This document shows, piece after piece, positions 10,342-19,688 of a DNA stretch of 36,747 bases. Origin of the DNA: Trichosphaerium sp. ATCC 40318. Taxonomy: Eukaryota; Discosea; Flabellinia; Trichosidae. The notes under the pieces were generated by a model. It made no database searches. It worked only from the letters and a program-made list of their open reading frames with translations, and was not told the origin of the DNA. How positions within the stretch are numbered: the first letter of the stretch is position 1; each line of letters begins with the position of its first letter. The stretch is taken from contig JALMLS010000604.1 of the NCBI GenBank assembly GCA_038496445.1, forward strand, positions 1-36,747, in the 5' to 3' direction. The translations under genes and the position numbers were made by a program.

Positions 10342-11964
10342 ATGTTACTTCAAAACATCATGATCGTGTTGTCCAAAGTCATGGATCATTTGCGCTGTAG
10401 AGACATAGTTGCTTTATCGATTACATCAAACCTCTTCAGAAAAACAGTCAAAAGTCAGTTTAAACCACGAAATAAAGTTGTATCACTTGATGACATACCA
10501 GAGAAACAACTGAAATGCATCGATGAAAATTCTTCGAAATTATGCGATGTAGTAATTGTTGTCCTCAACGAAACAGTGCCTTTGTATAAAGTCAAAGTAT
10601 CTCGCTATGTACTTAGTATGAACTGTAGGTAAGTTTCAGAAAGTTTTAAATGTATTAGGTCGATACGGCCTCACACTTAATGAGCAAAGAGCTTTTTCTT
10701 ATTTTTTTCTGTAGGTATTTTTCGAATCTTTTCACAAACAACTTTGGTTCAAATGATGGTGTATTTCAGTATTTTCTCATCAAAGGCGAGACCGAAAACT
10801 CTTCGTTATTATTCTTGAATGCAATGGCAAGCGTCAACTGCTCAAAAGAGCTAGAAGATATTTCAAAAAACGAATCTTTTGATGACATTAAAGGTGTCAT
10901 AGTGAAGCTTGGACAGGTACGTCTAGTGAGTGATAACAGTGAATGTTTCGTGGCTTAAACGCACATACTCTTTTAATACTCACCTCGCGTTAGGTTGTCG
11001 AAAAAAAGAAGCAAACAGAATTATTTAAAAAAGTGACACCTATTTTATTACCTGAATCAATCGAATTGGTTGTTATGCTATATTCACTATTACTCGACCA
11101 GCCTACACCAGATTATATAGTCTTTCAAATTAACAAAGTGTTTCCAGATTTGAATAGGTTAATGGTGAAGATAACACAGAAGAGAATAAAGCTTAAACTA
11201 CCGAAAAATGTATTGCAAAAATGGGTACAAAAGTATGGCCGTTTAACAGGTGCTGAAGCCGTAAGCATGTGGTTCCTTGCTAGTATGTCGAAGCTATATT
11301 TAAAGCTCATTGATATACTAAGAATATTATAGGAATGGGTGGGCACCATGAATTCGCTCAGCTTGTTGAAGTCCATGTTACTTCAATGTTTGCTTTCTAT
11401 TTGTTTGTTTGCAAAAACACTCCTGAGCTACTTTGGTGGAACGACATATGGGGAGAAATAGTGACAAAGAAACAACTTAATGATAGCACATACATTTATA
11501 GAAACAACATTGGAGAAGACCCTGACAAGAGCACGTGAGTATAGCTTATATATTTCGCAACCTTTAACTCGTAGTACTATTTGTTTTTCCAAACTGATCC
11601 CTTTGTAAAAGCTGCTCAGTCAAACTTGTACTAGACAGGGCATCAAAAGATTCCATACAGGAAATTTATTGTGGAGGGTTCCTATGGTACTCCCTGGTGG
11701 TATTTCTTTTGTAATCTTGTCTTTCTTAGGTCTATTCGCACTTCACGAACCACCTGCACGGTCAAAATGCCTTCCAACATTGCTTGTCATATCATAGTAC
11801 CCAATTATTCGTGTTGGATCCGTTTTGATGGGGAAGAAGAAGAAGACGATGTACTTACGATTAAAATAAAAGATTTAAACAATCAACTTGTTGGGATCGC
11901 TAGTAACACAACAGAAGACCCATACAACAATATACATATTGGATTTATATGTGACGATGTGTAA
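10342..11964 (+). CDS. F-box-like plus BTB-domain protein
   Basis: A 418-aa protein from exons 10342-10628, 10715-10916, 10994-11249, 11333-11534, 11612-11686 and 11730-11964. The N-terminus (about residues 5-40) resembles an F-box helix set (VMDHLRCRDIVALSITSNLF). A BTB-like core starts near residue 67 (LCDVVIVVLNETVPLYKVKV) and continues with a YFSNLFTNNF segment. The middle is helical. The C-terminal 90 residues look like a beta-rich module (CGGFLW, a run of acidic residues, then KIKDLNNQLVG). BTB proteins commonly serve as substrate adaptors for cullin-3 ligases. The fourth exon join (donor GTGCTG at 11250) is my choice over a better-looking GTAAGC donor because only it keeps a long sensible frame. 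Start: the first ATG in frame; open frame extends slightly upstream without an ATG. Confidence 0.7.
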
Positions 11965-12237
11965 ATACATAGGAATCGAAATAATGATGCCCGGTTCGTG
12001 CTGAGACAAGTCCGGCGTTGTAAGCTTCTTTTTAATGTCACGTGTACAAAATCACATTCATTCAGTAATAAATTGACATAGTCGGAATACACTGTAAAGA
12101 GCGTAGTTGCTTGTTATTAAAGTGTTAAACTATGAAGAGGCACTAACCCGGGTCAAACGTGGAACGTACTTAACGTTTATTAATAAAATAAAATAAACCC
12201 ACATAGAAAACTGCAGTAAAGCATTCTCTCCGCGCCA

Positions 12238-13182
12238 ATGAGTACTAAAGTGGATATATTGCTTCAAGCGCTAGTACAAGAGCTAGAAGAGCAAAAAAGG
12301 GACCTTGAGGATAAATCAACTTACTTGGAAGAAGCCATAGCGCAGTTAGATGACGAGAGACAAAGGATATCGCAGATAGCTAGGTCTTCGGACCTTATAA
12401 AGCTAAATGTAGGCGGAACACTTATGACAACGACTAGACGCACTCTGCGCCAAGTAAAAGGATCTTTACTTGATGTAATGTTTAACGGGCGATGGGAGGA
12501 GCAGCACGTTTTGGATGAAAATGGTCACGTGTTTTTGGATTTTAGCCCAACTTTTTTCGAGATTATTTTGGACTCATTAAGAGAAATGTCTATTTCGAAT
12601 TCAAATGTACCGAAGGCTGTTGTGAAGTTAAGTAGAGAAAACAGGAGATTTGCTGTACTTGCAAATTACCTCGGGTTAGTATCAACTACAGAGACAGTTG
12701 TTGATGACACTTTTGGCAAAACAACATCAATGGATACTAAGAATGGTGTTTTACATCACAAAGGAGTAAGGCTTGGTACAGCAATAGGAGAAATAGGATT
12801 TGATGAAGGAATTGTTGAATGGACTATAGAGATTATGTTCATAGGAGGTATGATGATGCTTGGTGTGTTAGGTGACTGTGATACCCATGGAGCCATTCGC
12901 AACTCTCATGGATTCCAGACAAATTATGCTTGGACATCTAGAAGCCAGTACATTAGAGGTCAGTACGTCAAGATCGATAAATTTGATAACTTCGTTACTG
13001 GTGATACAGTGAGAATTGTTCTTGATTGCTACAAATCAACACTTACTCTACACAACTCACGTCATATTCGCATGGAACCACCTGTCATCAAATTAACTTC
13101 AGGAAAAACTTGGCATCTCCACGCACACTTTGCTACTGGGGCTTCTTCAATAAAATTGGTAAAGACTGAACACTCATATTAA
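12238..13182 (+). CDS. Intronless KCTD-type BTB plus SPRY-like protein
   Basis: A single uninterrupted frame of 314 codons. Residues 5-48 form a coiled coil rich in E, K and Q. Residues 52-118 are a potassium-channel-tetramerisation (T1/KCTD) BTB domain: LIKLNVGGTLMTTTRRTL, GSLLDVMFNGRW, and a hydrophobic FLDFSPTFFEIILDSL segment. Residues 175-305 resemble a SPRY/B30.2 beta-sandwich (for example VEWTIEIMF, GGMMMLGVLGD, GDTVRIVLDCYKSTLTLHN). KCTD proteins assemble as multimers and often recruit substrates to cullin-3, with the C-terminal module binding the substrate; that role is inferred here. Nearly all neighbours have several introns, so the lack of introns is notable and could reflect retroposition. 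No poly-A remnant or target-site duplication is obvious. Confidence 0.88.
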   Translation: MSTKVDILLQALVQELEEQKRDLEDKSTYLEEAIAQLDDERQRISQIARSSDLIKLNVGGTLMTTTRRTLRQVKGSLLDVMFNGRWEEQHVLDENGHVFLDFSPTFFEIILDSLREMSISNSNVPKAVVKLSRENRRFAVLANYLGLVSTTETVVDDTFGKTTSMDTKNGVLHHKGVRLGTAIGEIGFDEGIVEWTIEIMFIGGMMMLGVLGDCDTHGAIRNSHGFQTNYAWTSRSQYIRGQYVKIDKFDNFVTGDTVRIVLDCYKSTLTLHNSRHIRMEPPVIKLTSGKTWHLHAHFATGASSIKLVKTEHSY

Positions 13183-13518
13183 ATACTACATCATTGAAAT
13201 GGTGGTACATTAGTAAGTAGGGTAGGTATTTCAGTAAGCAGAAAAAAATAACTTAGAGAAAAACAATAAAACTGAGTTTCTATCATCACGTGGTAGTTAC
13301 CTACACATGGTCTATCAACTTTAATGCGGCAAATCCTTCCGTAATACAAGGGTTTTAGCCTTGTTTCAAAAAAATGGTTTAGAAGAGAAATTGATCTTTT
13401 TACTCGACTTGTCAAAAAAGGCTTGAGACTGATATTGACCTTCATACCCAACACGCTAGGCAAGGCGTTTCTATTCACAATTACAAGTGTATTTGACAAG
13501 TCGCCTCGAAAGCGCACC
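13183..13518. other. Intergenic spacer
   Basis: Spacer between two same-strand genes. It holds a CACGTG at 13287. A 175-codon frame on the opposite strand (13191-13718) overlaps the spacer and the first exon of RMND5; I regard it as a chance shadow. Confidence 0.4.
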
Positions 13519-15504
13519 ATGGAGGCCGTTGAGGCCTCGTTACAAACAGTGTTCAAAAAACAGAAGCTTATGCATACCACAAAAGAGTCTGTGGCGATGT
13601 GGCTTGAGGATTGCAAAAAGTACAGAACGTTATTAGGCACAGGTACTGTTATTTGTACCATAGCTGTACGTGACGAGGTACTAGAGAACGTAAAAGATCC
13701 TAGACAGTTAGTAATCAACTCTATAAACGGTATGAGTAAAAGCGTTACGAGCGAAACAAGGAAACAGTTTTCAAAGGGTAAGTATACAATCTAAAGAGGC
13801 GTAGAAGTAACGCTAGCCTTTTTTTAAATATAAATTAAGTAGAATTTGCGCAACGCTCTTCAAAATAGATTAGTTACTGTTTACTTTATTTATTGAGGCG
13901 TAAAAAACCATAATCAGACCTTTTCTTTCCACCTAGAAACGTTTTTTTTGTAACCGAATTACAAAAAACATGTTTTTCTCAGTCTAGCGTGGATTAACAA
14001 TACTAAACTCCTGTAGGCCATAAAGAATTACATGTAGCCATCAACAAGCTTGGTAAATCAATCGATGAGGTAAACCACGAACGTAATTCTACGTTAAAAA
14101 AGTTGATATGTGCCTATGTCTCACATTGTTACTTTAAAAGGGGTTTGAAACAGACATCTTTAGAGCTTCTAGGGGCGTTAAGTTTCCAAAGCCGTTATTG
14201 AACAAAGCAATAGCGCATCACCTCTGTAGGGAGGGTATGGTAGACCTGGGCACTCAGTTCTTAAAGGTATGCGCCTAGAAGCGCTACTGTGATCACCGTT
14301 AGGAGATTTCGCCATTTTGATTAAAACTAAAACGGCTCTTTCGGTCAAGGCGCTTGAACTCACTTTTATTCTCTAGGAGTCCAACACAGAGATCCCAGAT
14401 GATATGAAGAAACCCTTTATTGATTTACATAGAATAATGGCTGGACTGAAACAAAGAAACTTACAACCTGCAATCGAGTACGAATTCAATTTTTGAACTT
14501 TTTTTTTCTTGAAGTTTTCTGAAAAGATTTCAGTTTTTGAGGTTTGTTTGTAACTCAAAAGCATCAAACTGTATTTTTATATGTTCTCTATAATAATGTC
14601 AATCAAGGTGGGCTGCACAAAATCGTGAAAACCTTGAGGAAAGTGGTATTGAGTTCGATTTTCACAAACTTCAATTTTTGAAGCTTTTGAGCGGTCAAGG
14701 TGGTGAAGCGTTGGTTTATGCAAGAAACCACTTTCATGTATTCAAAGAAAATCACATGAATGAAATAAGGTAGGAAATATTAAACATGGTTCACGTGGGA
14801 CTCACTTAAAAAAAGGCAACTGATGGGTGCTATGGTTTTCCAATTTAATTTTGAAGACTCACCTTACGTTAAGTTACTCGGACCCTCAGTAAGTTTTTTG
14901 TTATCTTAAATTATTACTGACGTGCTTAGGTGTGGTCAGAAACATGTACAAAATTTAGTAGAGTATATTGTAAGATGCTTGGATTAGCCGAACATTCTCC
15001 ACTTTACACTTGGTATGGCTTGTTGCATGTTTGTTTATCGCGTTTTTTTTGGTGTTTGTCTCTAATTCTGAGTAGTATTACTTCTGGCACAATTGCCCTA
15101 CCTCAACTACTAAAGGCAGCAGAAAAGTCAGGATCATTGGGCGCACACACGTGGATCAAATCTGATAGACTTCCAGTTGAGTAAACATAGTAACGCTTTG
15201 CTTTTAACTCTTTTTTTAGGTTCCCGTTCAAGGTCTGGGTGAGTATGGGAAATATCACTCTATATTTGCTTGCCCTGTTGCAAGGGAGCAAACAACGCCA
15301 TCTAATCCACCTATGCGTATACCTTGTGGTCATGTTATTTCAAAAGAGAGTCTAAAACGAATTACTGATAGAGATAACAGGTACCAGCTCCATTTCATTT
15401 CCTCTCTATTACTGTATGGATTATTAATTTTATTCGTTAGGTTCAAATGTCCATATTGTCCTAATATCGGGCATCCTAGTGATGCTCAGCAAGTGTACTT
15501 TTAG
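13519..15504 (+). CDS. RMND5: RMND5/Rmd5-like subunit of GID/CTLH E3 ubiquitin ligase
   Basis: A 394-aa protein from exons 13519-13777, 14017-14069, 14141-14266, 14377-14477, 14608-14769, 14816-14888, 14930-15012, 15073-15175, 15220-15380 and 15441-15504. Human RMND5A is 391 aa. Order of parts: N-terminal coiled region; LisH segment (LNKAIAHHLCREGMVDLGTQ, near 120-140); CTLH/CRA region (LKQRNLQPAIEWA, LQFLKLLSG, ALVYARNHF, RQLMGAMVF); LPVPV followed by a degenerate RING, with ACPVAREQ, PCGHVIS and FKCPYC as the zinc ligands. Like other RMND5 proteins, it would pair with MAEA/Gid9 in the heterodimeric RING of the complex. The donor at 15176 (GTTGAG) is chosen because it restores LPVPVQGLG, the family motif. 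The first ATG precedes the conserved N-terminal helix by a few residues. Confidence 0.95.
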
Positions 15505-15893
15505 TGTGAAAACAAATGTCAATAAAAAAAACCAGAAATTATGCAAGTTCGAATATCTTTTATAACTAGTAAGTAATTAGGCTTAAAGAGAATAGTCTGA
15601 TATAAATAATAAGAAGAGCTATTAGTTTATGCTTAGTCTTAAGCACATTGTCATCTAGAAGCTAATTGTCTAAAAATGGATGAATCTGTTCTATTCTTGA
15701 AAAATTCATATCTTTACAGAATGTAATGTAATTCGCACAAGTTCCGTGTATTGTTTTATGTACAATATACACGACATCAATGTGCTATTGATAGCCATTA
15801 AAATGTTGTCTTTCCTCCCAAACAATCACGTATTAGTTGTCTAGCTGGCGCAACGGTTATTCTAACGTATGTCAATTAAAAAAGTTGTTTATT
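15505..15893. other. Convergent 3' spacer
   Basis: Lies between the stop codons of RMND5 (plus) and the F-box/MORN gene (minus). An AATAAA-like signal (CAATAAAAA) sits about 13 bases after the RMND5 stop. No gene is seen. Confidence 0.4.
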
Positions 15894-16514
15894 TCAGTCA
15901 GCTGAAAATTGATCTAGTGGTGCTTGGACTTGTTTGTTATTTTTATAATTACAACGTGTTGCCAATTGACCGTCATCATACCACGAACTATACTCTCCTT
16001 CCAGTTTATCACTTACATAGTTACACTGTAAATTCAACTGTCCACTTTCAAACCAAGACATGTGCTCACCTTCTAGTTTACCATTGACATATTGACTTTT
16101 TTCGTAAAGTTGGCCAGTGTTATACCAACACCTATACTCTCCTTCTATTTTATCATCGACTTGATAACACTGCATAAATAACTTTCCATTATCATGCCAA
16201 CGTTTACATTCTCCATTACGCTTGCCATGAACCCAGGAATACTGACTAACAACAATGACTTTTGAACAAGTTTTTTTTTCTACATAAGAATCTTGCTGTT
16301 CGACTTGTTCAGTTGTTTGGCTATTGTAGTTCTTTATCTGAAGCCATTTTCCATGTCTTTTAAGCTCTACATCATACCTAGTATTCATTGCAGCCCTTTT
16401 TGATAGTAGTGGCCACTTTAGATACATTTCAAAGTCTAAATCAATTATATCAAGTTGTATCTCAACAGGAAGGCGTAATATGTAACTTTCGGTATCTGAT
16501 TGTCGTGATTTCAT
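15894..16514 (-). CDS. Intronless F-box plus MORN-type (YwqK-like) repeat protein
   Basis: A single frame of 206 codons. Residues 12-45 match an F-box (ILRLPVEIQLDIIDLDFEMY, then WPLLSKR). From about residue 93 there are four tandem 24-residue repeats of the type (K)-x-(E/N)-GE-x-x-x-W-(Y/F/H)-x-x-G-(Q/K)-L, for instance KIEGEYRCWYNTGQL and KLEGEYSSWYDDGQL. This is the MORN_2/YwqK form rather than the classic membrane-binding MORN. F-box proteins couple substrates to SCF (Skp1-cullin-1) ligases, and the repeats would be the target-binding part. F-box plus MORN architectures are, to my knowledge, frequent in giant DNA viruses of protists, so horizontal exchange is possible. The absence of introns fits that but does not prove it. 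Confidence 0.85.
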   Translation of the reverse strand: MKSRQSDTESYILRLPVEIQLDIIDLDFEMYLKWPLLSKRAAMNTRYDVELKRHGKWLQIKNYNSQTTEQVEQQDSYVEKKTCSKVIVVSQYSWVHGKRNGECKRWHDNGKLFMQCYQVDDKIEGEYRCWYNTGQLYEKSQYVNGKLEGEHMSWFESGQLNLQCNYVSDKLEGEYSSWYDDGQLATRCNYKNNKQVQAPLDQFSAD

Positions 16515-16980
16515 GTTATTACACTAGTTTGTGTCAGTAGAGGCAGTAAAAACGCATTGTTCAGTGTGTACGTTCTGAAGTGATGCCATACAAGGCGCTA
16601 TTCAAGACAAATTTGCAACGAAAACTGTTGTATTCATTGGGAACATTACATTAGATGGCTTAAGTCTTCTTTCACAGAAATTCAGTCCTGACCACGTGAA
16701 CGAATAGTACCAACGACAAATATTTCTTAACGAAATTGTAAATCCAACAGTATTCGTGCGAGTGGCCTACTACATAGCACAATGCCAGTCTCGCATTTTG
16801 CAACAATGTATTTTTAGTAAGTCTACTTTTCTACCTGAGATAGGACTACAGCGAAATGAAGCTCTAATAATTGTACAGAATACATGGAAACTGAAGTCAT
16901 ATAAAACAAAACTCTTAATTGTATTTGTTTTTAGAAATAAATATAGTCGCTATGCGACACATGTACATTGTTTTGATGTA
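16515..16980. other. Spacer with promoter of F-box/MORN gene
   Basis: Contains the 5' flank of the F-box/MORN gene and the 3' flank of the four-helix membrane protein gene. A CACGTG lies at 16693. A small plus-strand frame at 16756-17013 overlaps the last exon of the membrane-protein gene and has no support. Confidence 0.35.
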
Positions 16981-17920
16981 CTAATATTTGTGTACATACT
17001 GTACCATTACTAATGTTATAAGTATAGCTACAAAAGAGCCAAGTAGAGCACTACCAGTAGCCCATAGCTATCAAGAATTAATAAGAATAAACCAGGAAAA
17101 CGTGTTAAAGAAAACAATGTATTAGTGCGTACAGGCCAACAACAAGATGTCACTAATGCCCCACCTGGAAGAGTCTCATCTTGAATACTCGTAAATCCTG
17201 TGGCAAAGTATACTACAAAGCCAAGAAATCCGAGTAGCCTAGAATAAAAATGAGAGAGGAAAAACTCATCAAACAAACCGCTTCAAACTTGCTTACCCAG
17301 CACAAAGGGAGCAATATTTTATCGCTCTGGATAAGCGAAAACTACCTTTTTCGCTTGCACGTATAAAAGAAAGAACAGTGGTAACACATAGAAGCAAAAA
17401 AGCAAGCTTTGACAAAAGTTAAGCCAAAGTATTTTTGTGTTTTATCTTACCGCGTTGAATACAAACGCTACAATACCACCAATACCAGCTAAATGGTTGG
17501 TTGTTAGTATTTAAAGATAAAATGAGTTTAATTGCGTTAAAATGGAAGTTTTGTACCTATGAGGCTGAAATCCAGTAGAGTCCTTTCCTTAGTGGTTAGA
17601 GATCCACTCGTGGTATTCCCTTGAGTGACCTTCTCGTTTTGTTAGAACACAAACTTACTTAAATTGCTTTCTTACGTCTATTTCGAACCGTAACCATCCA
17701 ACTAAGCAAAACTATCAATAAATAATAATGGTTTACAAAAAACTAACCTTGGGCGCTGCCAACATCTGTGCCTACGCCTAACCATCCTTACAGGCGTTAG
17801 TAAGCACTATTTAAAAGAAGCAATACCCGATTGCCAAAAGCAAAGCGATAAGGCGAATAATAATAGCCCTATAACAGAGCAAACACCTGTGGTACAATGC
17901 GCAGCTGTTTCTTTACTCAT
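16981..17920 (-). CDS. Four-transmembrane-helix (tetraspan/claudin-like) protein
   Basis: A 190-aa protein from exons 17920-17827, 17786-17748, 17701-17676, 17629-17557, 17488-17451, 17406-17297, 17238-17133 and 17067-16981. Four hydrophobic segments are visible: GVCSVIGLLLFALSLCFW, a longer GIGGIVAFVF..AFLLLCVTTVLSF, LLGFLGFVVYFATGF, and SALLGSFVAILITLVMV. The first loop carries GWLGVG, a second GW and an N-glycosylation-type NTT; the loop before helix 4 carries SCCW. The layout (short N-terminus, large first loop, small C-terminal tail) recalls claudin/Sur7/tetraspan families, but I cannot assign one. The splice model is strongly constrained: only with these introns do helices 2 and 4 appear. 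The function is probably in membrane organisation or adhesion, by topology only. Confidence 0.75.
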
Positions 17921-18077
17921 TGTATTACAATTTAAAGTTAAGCAAACAGTCCACCTAAAGAGGAAGGTACAAGAAGAGCTCGCAATGCAGTTGGCTGAAT
18001 ATAGCACTAGCTACGAATTCGTGAACACTGTAGTTAAGTTAAGCATTTTGGAAGGGTCTTTGTAATACGCAGCTACA
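17921..18077. promoter_or_regulatory. Short divergent promoter
   Basis: Only 157 bases separate the start codons of the four-helix membrane protein (minus) and the F-box/propeller gene (plus), so the two promoters must be very compact or shared. Confidence 0.45.
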
Positions 18078-19302
18078 ATGGAAGCACCTATTCAAGAGTT
18101 ACCTCCTGAGGTGCTTTATCATATATTGCTTGATGTACCAAAACGTGCTATACAGAGATGTCTCCTAGTATCCAAGTTTATGCATTATTTCATTGCCACA
18201 ACTCCTGAGTGGCGTGTACGAATACGTTTAGTTAAAATTGTTAACTTACAATTAAACAGTTCCCAGCGCGTATTCATGCAGTGCCTCCGGGCTTCCACGT
18301 ACGAGATATAGCGATTACTAGCAGGAAAGAGGTAAACCGAATAATACACGCCGTTACAACTGGCCAAAAAAAAAAAACCGTTGCAGCGCCCATGGATGTA
18401 GTGTACTTACTTGTGTGTTGTAGATATTAGTCTTATTTTACGAAACACAGCATGTCCATTTCTACAGTGTACGATTCCAACGTCTCACAAAGATAAAGCT
18501 CGACAGTCGATACAACACGTTTGTCAGACCTTCAGCAATCGCTGTTGATCATAATGACGATATTTGGTTGATAGATGATACAGGATTCTGGAAACTGTCA
18601 AAACCAAAATCTGCTACTTTAAGTCATCCACATACAAAACAAAGAGTTCTCATTGGAGAAGGTGGTCAATGGAGTGATAGTGCACAAATGACAAATGATG
18701 GTGAGGGTAACATATATTACACAAAGTTGAACAGATTGAAATGTATAAAACGTGGCACAGGTCATCCAGAGTTTATTCATTCACTTCATCGCGAACAAGT
18801 TGTACCTTTCACAATTGACTCTGAGTCACGAGTCTTTCTCTTGAATGCAAGACGACAAGTCGTTGAGCTTTTGACTCCTAAAGGTCCTGTAGATCATACA
18901 AAGCTTGTAGGGACAGTGACAAATTCAATAGCAGGTCCGTCTTGGACTGTATTTGATATCAGTTTTTCTTAAAATAGTTTTTTTGTAGTGGATGGCGATG
19001 GCTATTTTTATACTTGTGAGCTTTTTAAGGGTATACGTAAGGTAAAGGACAATTGGAATGCTATCATACCGCAAACTCCGCGTAGTGTTATAAAAGTAGT
19101 TTACCACCGTGGCATGTTGTACGCAACTTTTGATGTTTTTTCAGAAAATAAAGAAAAATTACAATCAGAAAAAGCTAACTATAGCAGGTACATCGTAGAT
19201 TCTACTTGGGAAAGAAATAACAGGCATCAGGGAACAAAAGGAGATGGTTTGTATGTACTAAGGCTTAATGACACTGGATATTTTGAATCGGTAGTGACGT
19301 GA
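18078..19302 (+). CDS. F-box plus beta-propeller-like protein
   Basis: A 333-aa protein from exons 18078-18298, 18468-18934 and 18989-19302. Residues 4-40 are an F-box (PIQELPPEVLYHILLDVP, then CLLVSKFM). The remainder looks like a short NHL/SMP-30-type beta-propeller: repeated segments such as RPSAIAVDHNDDIWLID, NDGEGNIYYTKLNRL, TIDSESRVFLLN and VDGDGYFYTCELF, each a turn with Asp/Asn-Gly followed by an aromatic strand. By family knowledge, F-box proteins with propellers act as substrate receptors of SCF ubiquitin ligases. The downstream exon join supplies the G of VDGDGYF exactly. The start is the first ATG, two residues before the F-box. Confidence 0.83.
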
Positions 19303-19688
19303 TAATATGGAGGAGATATTTAGGAAGTACCAGATACTAAAACTGCAGAATTTTCTTCACTGTGTAAAGTAGAATTGTTGAAGGGTTTTTTTTGGCTCGA
19401 AGTTTTTTTTAGACGCAATCGACCTTTTATCTGTGTACTCTGTGCGTGAATCTACCGACATATGGCAACATTAGTATCAGAAGGGAGTACACCAAACATT
19501 CGGTCTGTTATTTTCCAAATCGATTCCCTAGCAATCAAAAGGGCGCGTGTAGGTTGTTTTTTGTTTAATAAACTAGAGACGTGCTTCTCAGTTCACGGTG
19601 AAATCAAAAATGACGAAATTTCTAAAAAGCCATTTTTACGCACTCCACACAGCCTCAACATCCGCGGTAATCACCTTAATAAATTACA
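19303..19688. promoter_or_regulatory. Spacer upstream of the VHS-GAT gene
   Basis: Spacer between two plus-strand genes. A 76-codon frame at 19462-19692 ends over the VHS start codon and has no recognisable product. T-runs occur near 19386 and 19403. No CACGTG is present. Confidence 0.35.

Noticed and set aside
13191-13718. 175-codon minus-strand frame
   Set aside because: It overlaps the first exon of RMND5 and its upstream spacer, has no recognisable domain, and is rich in residues expected from antisense reading of a coding exon.
15840-15870. A-box-like stretch suggesting a tRNA
   Set aside because: No B-box at the correct distance and no cloverleaf.
17297-17340. A 21-nt intron in the four-helix membrane protein
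   Set aside because: The segment is a multiple of three without stops, and 21 nt is too short for splicing; reading through is simpler.
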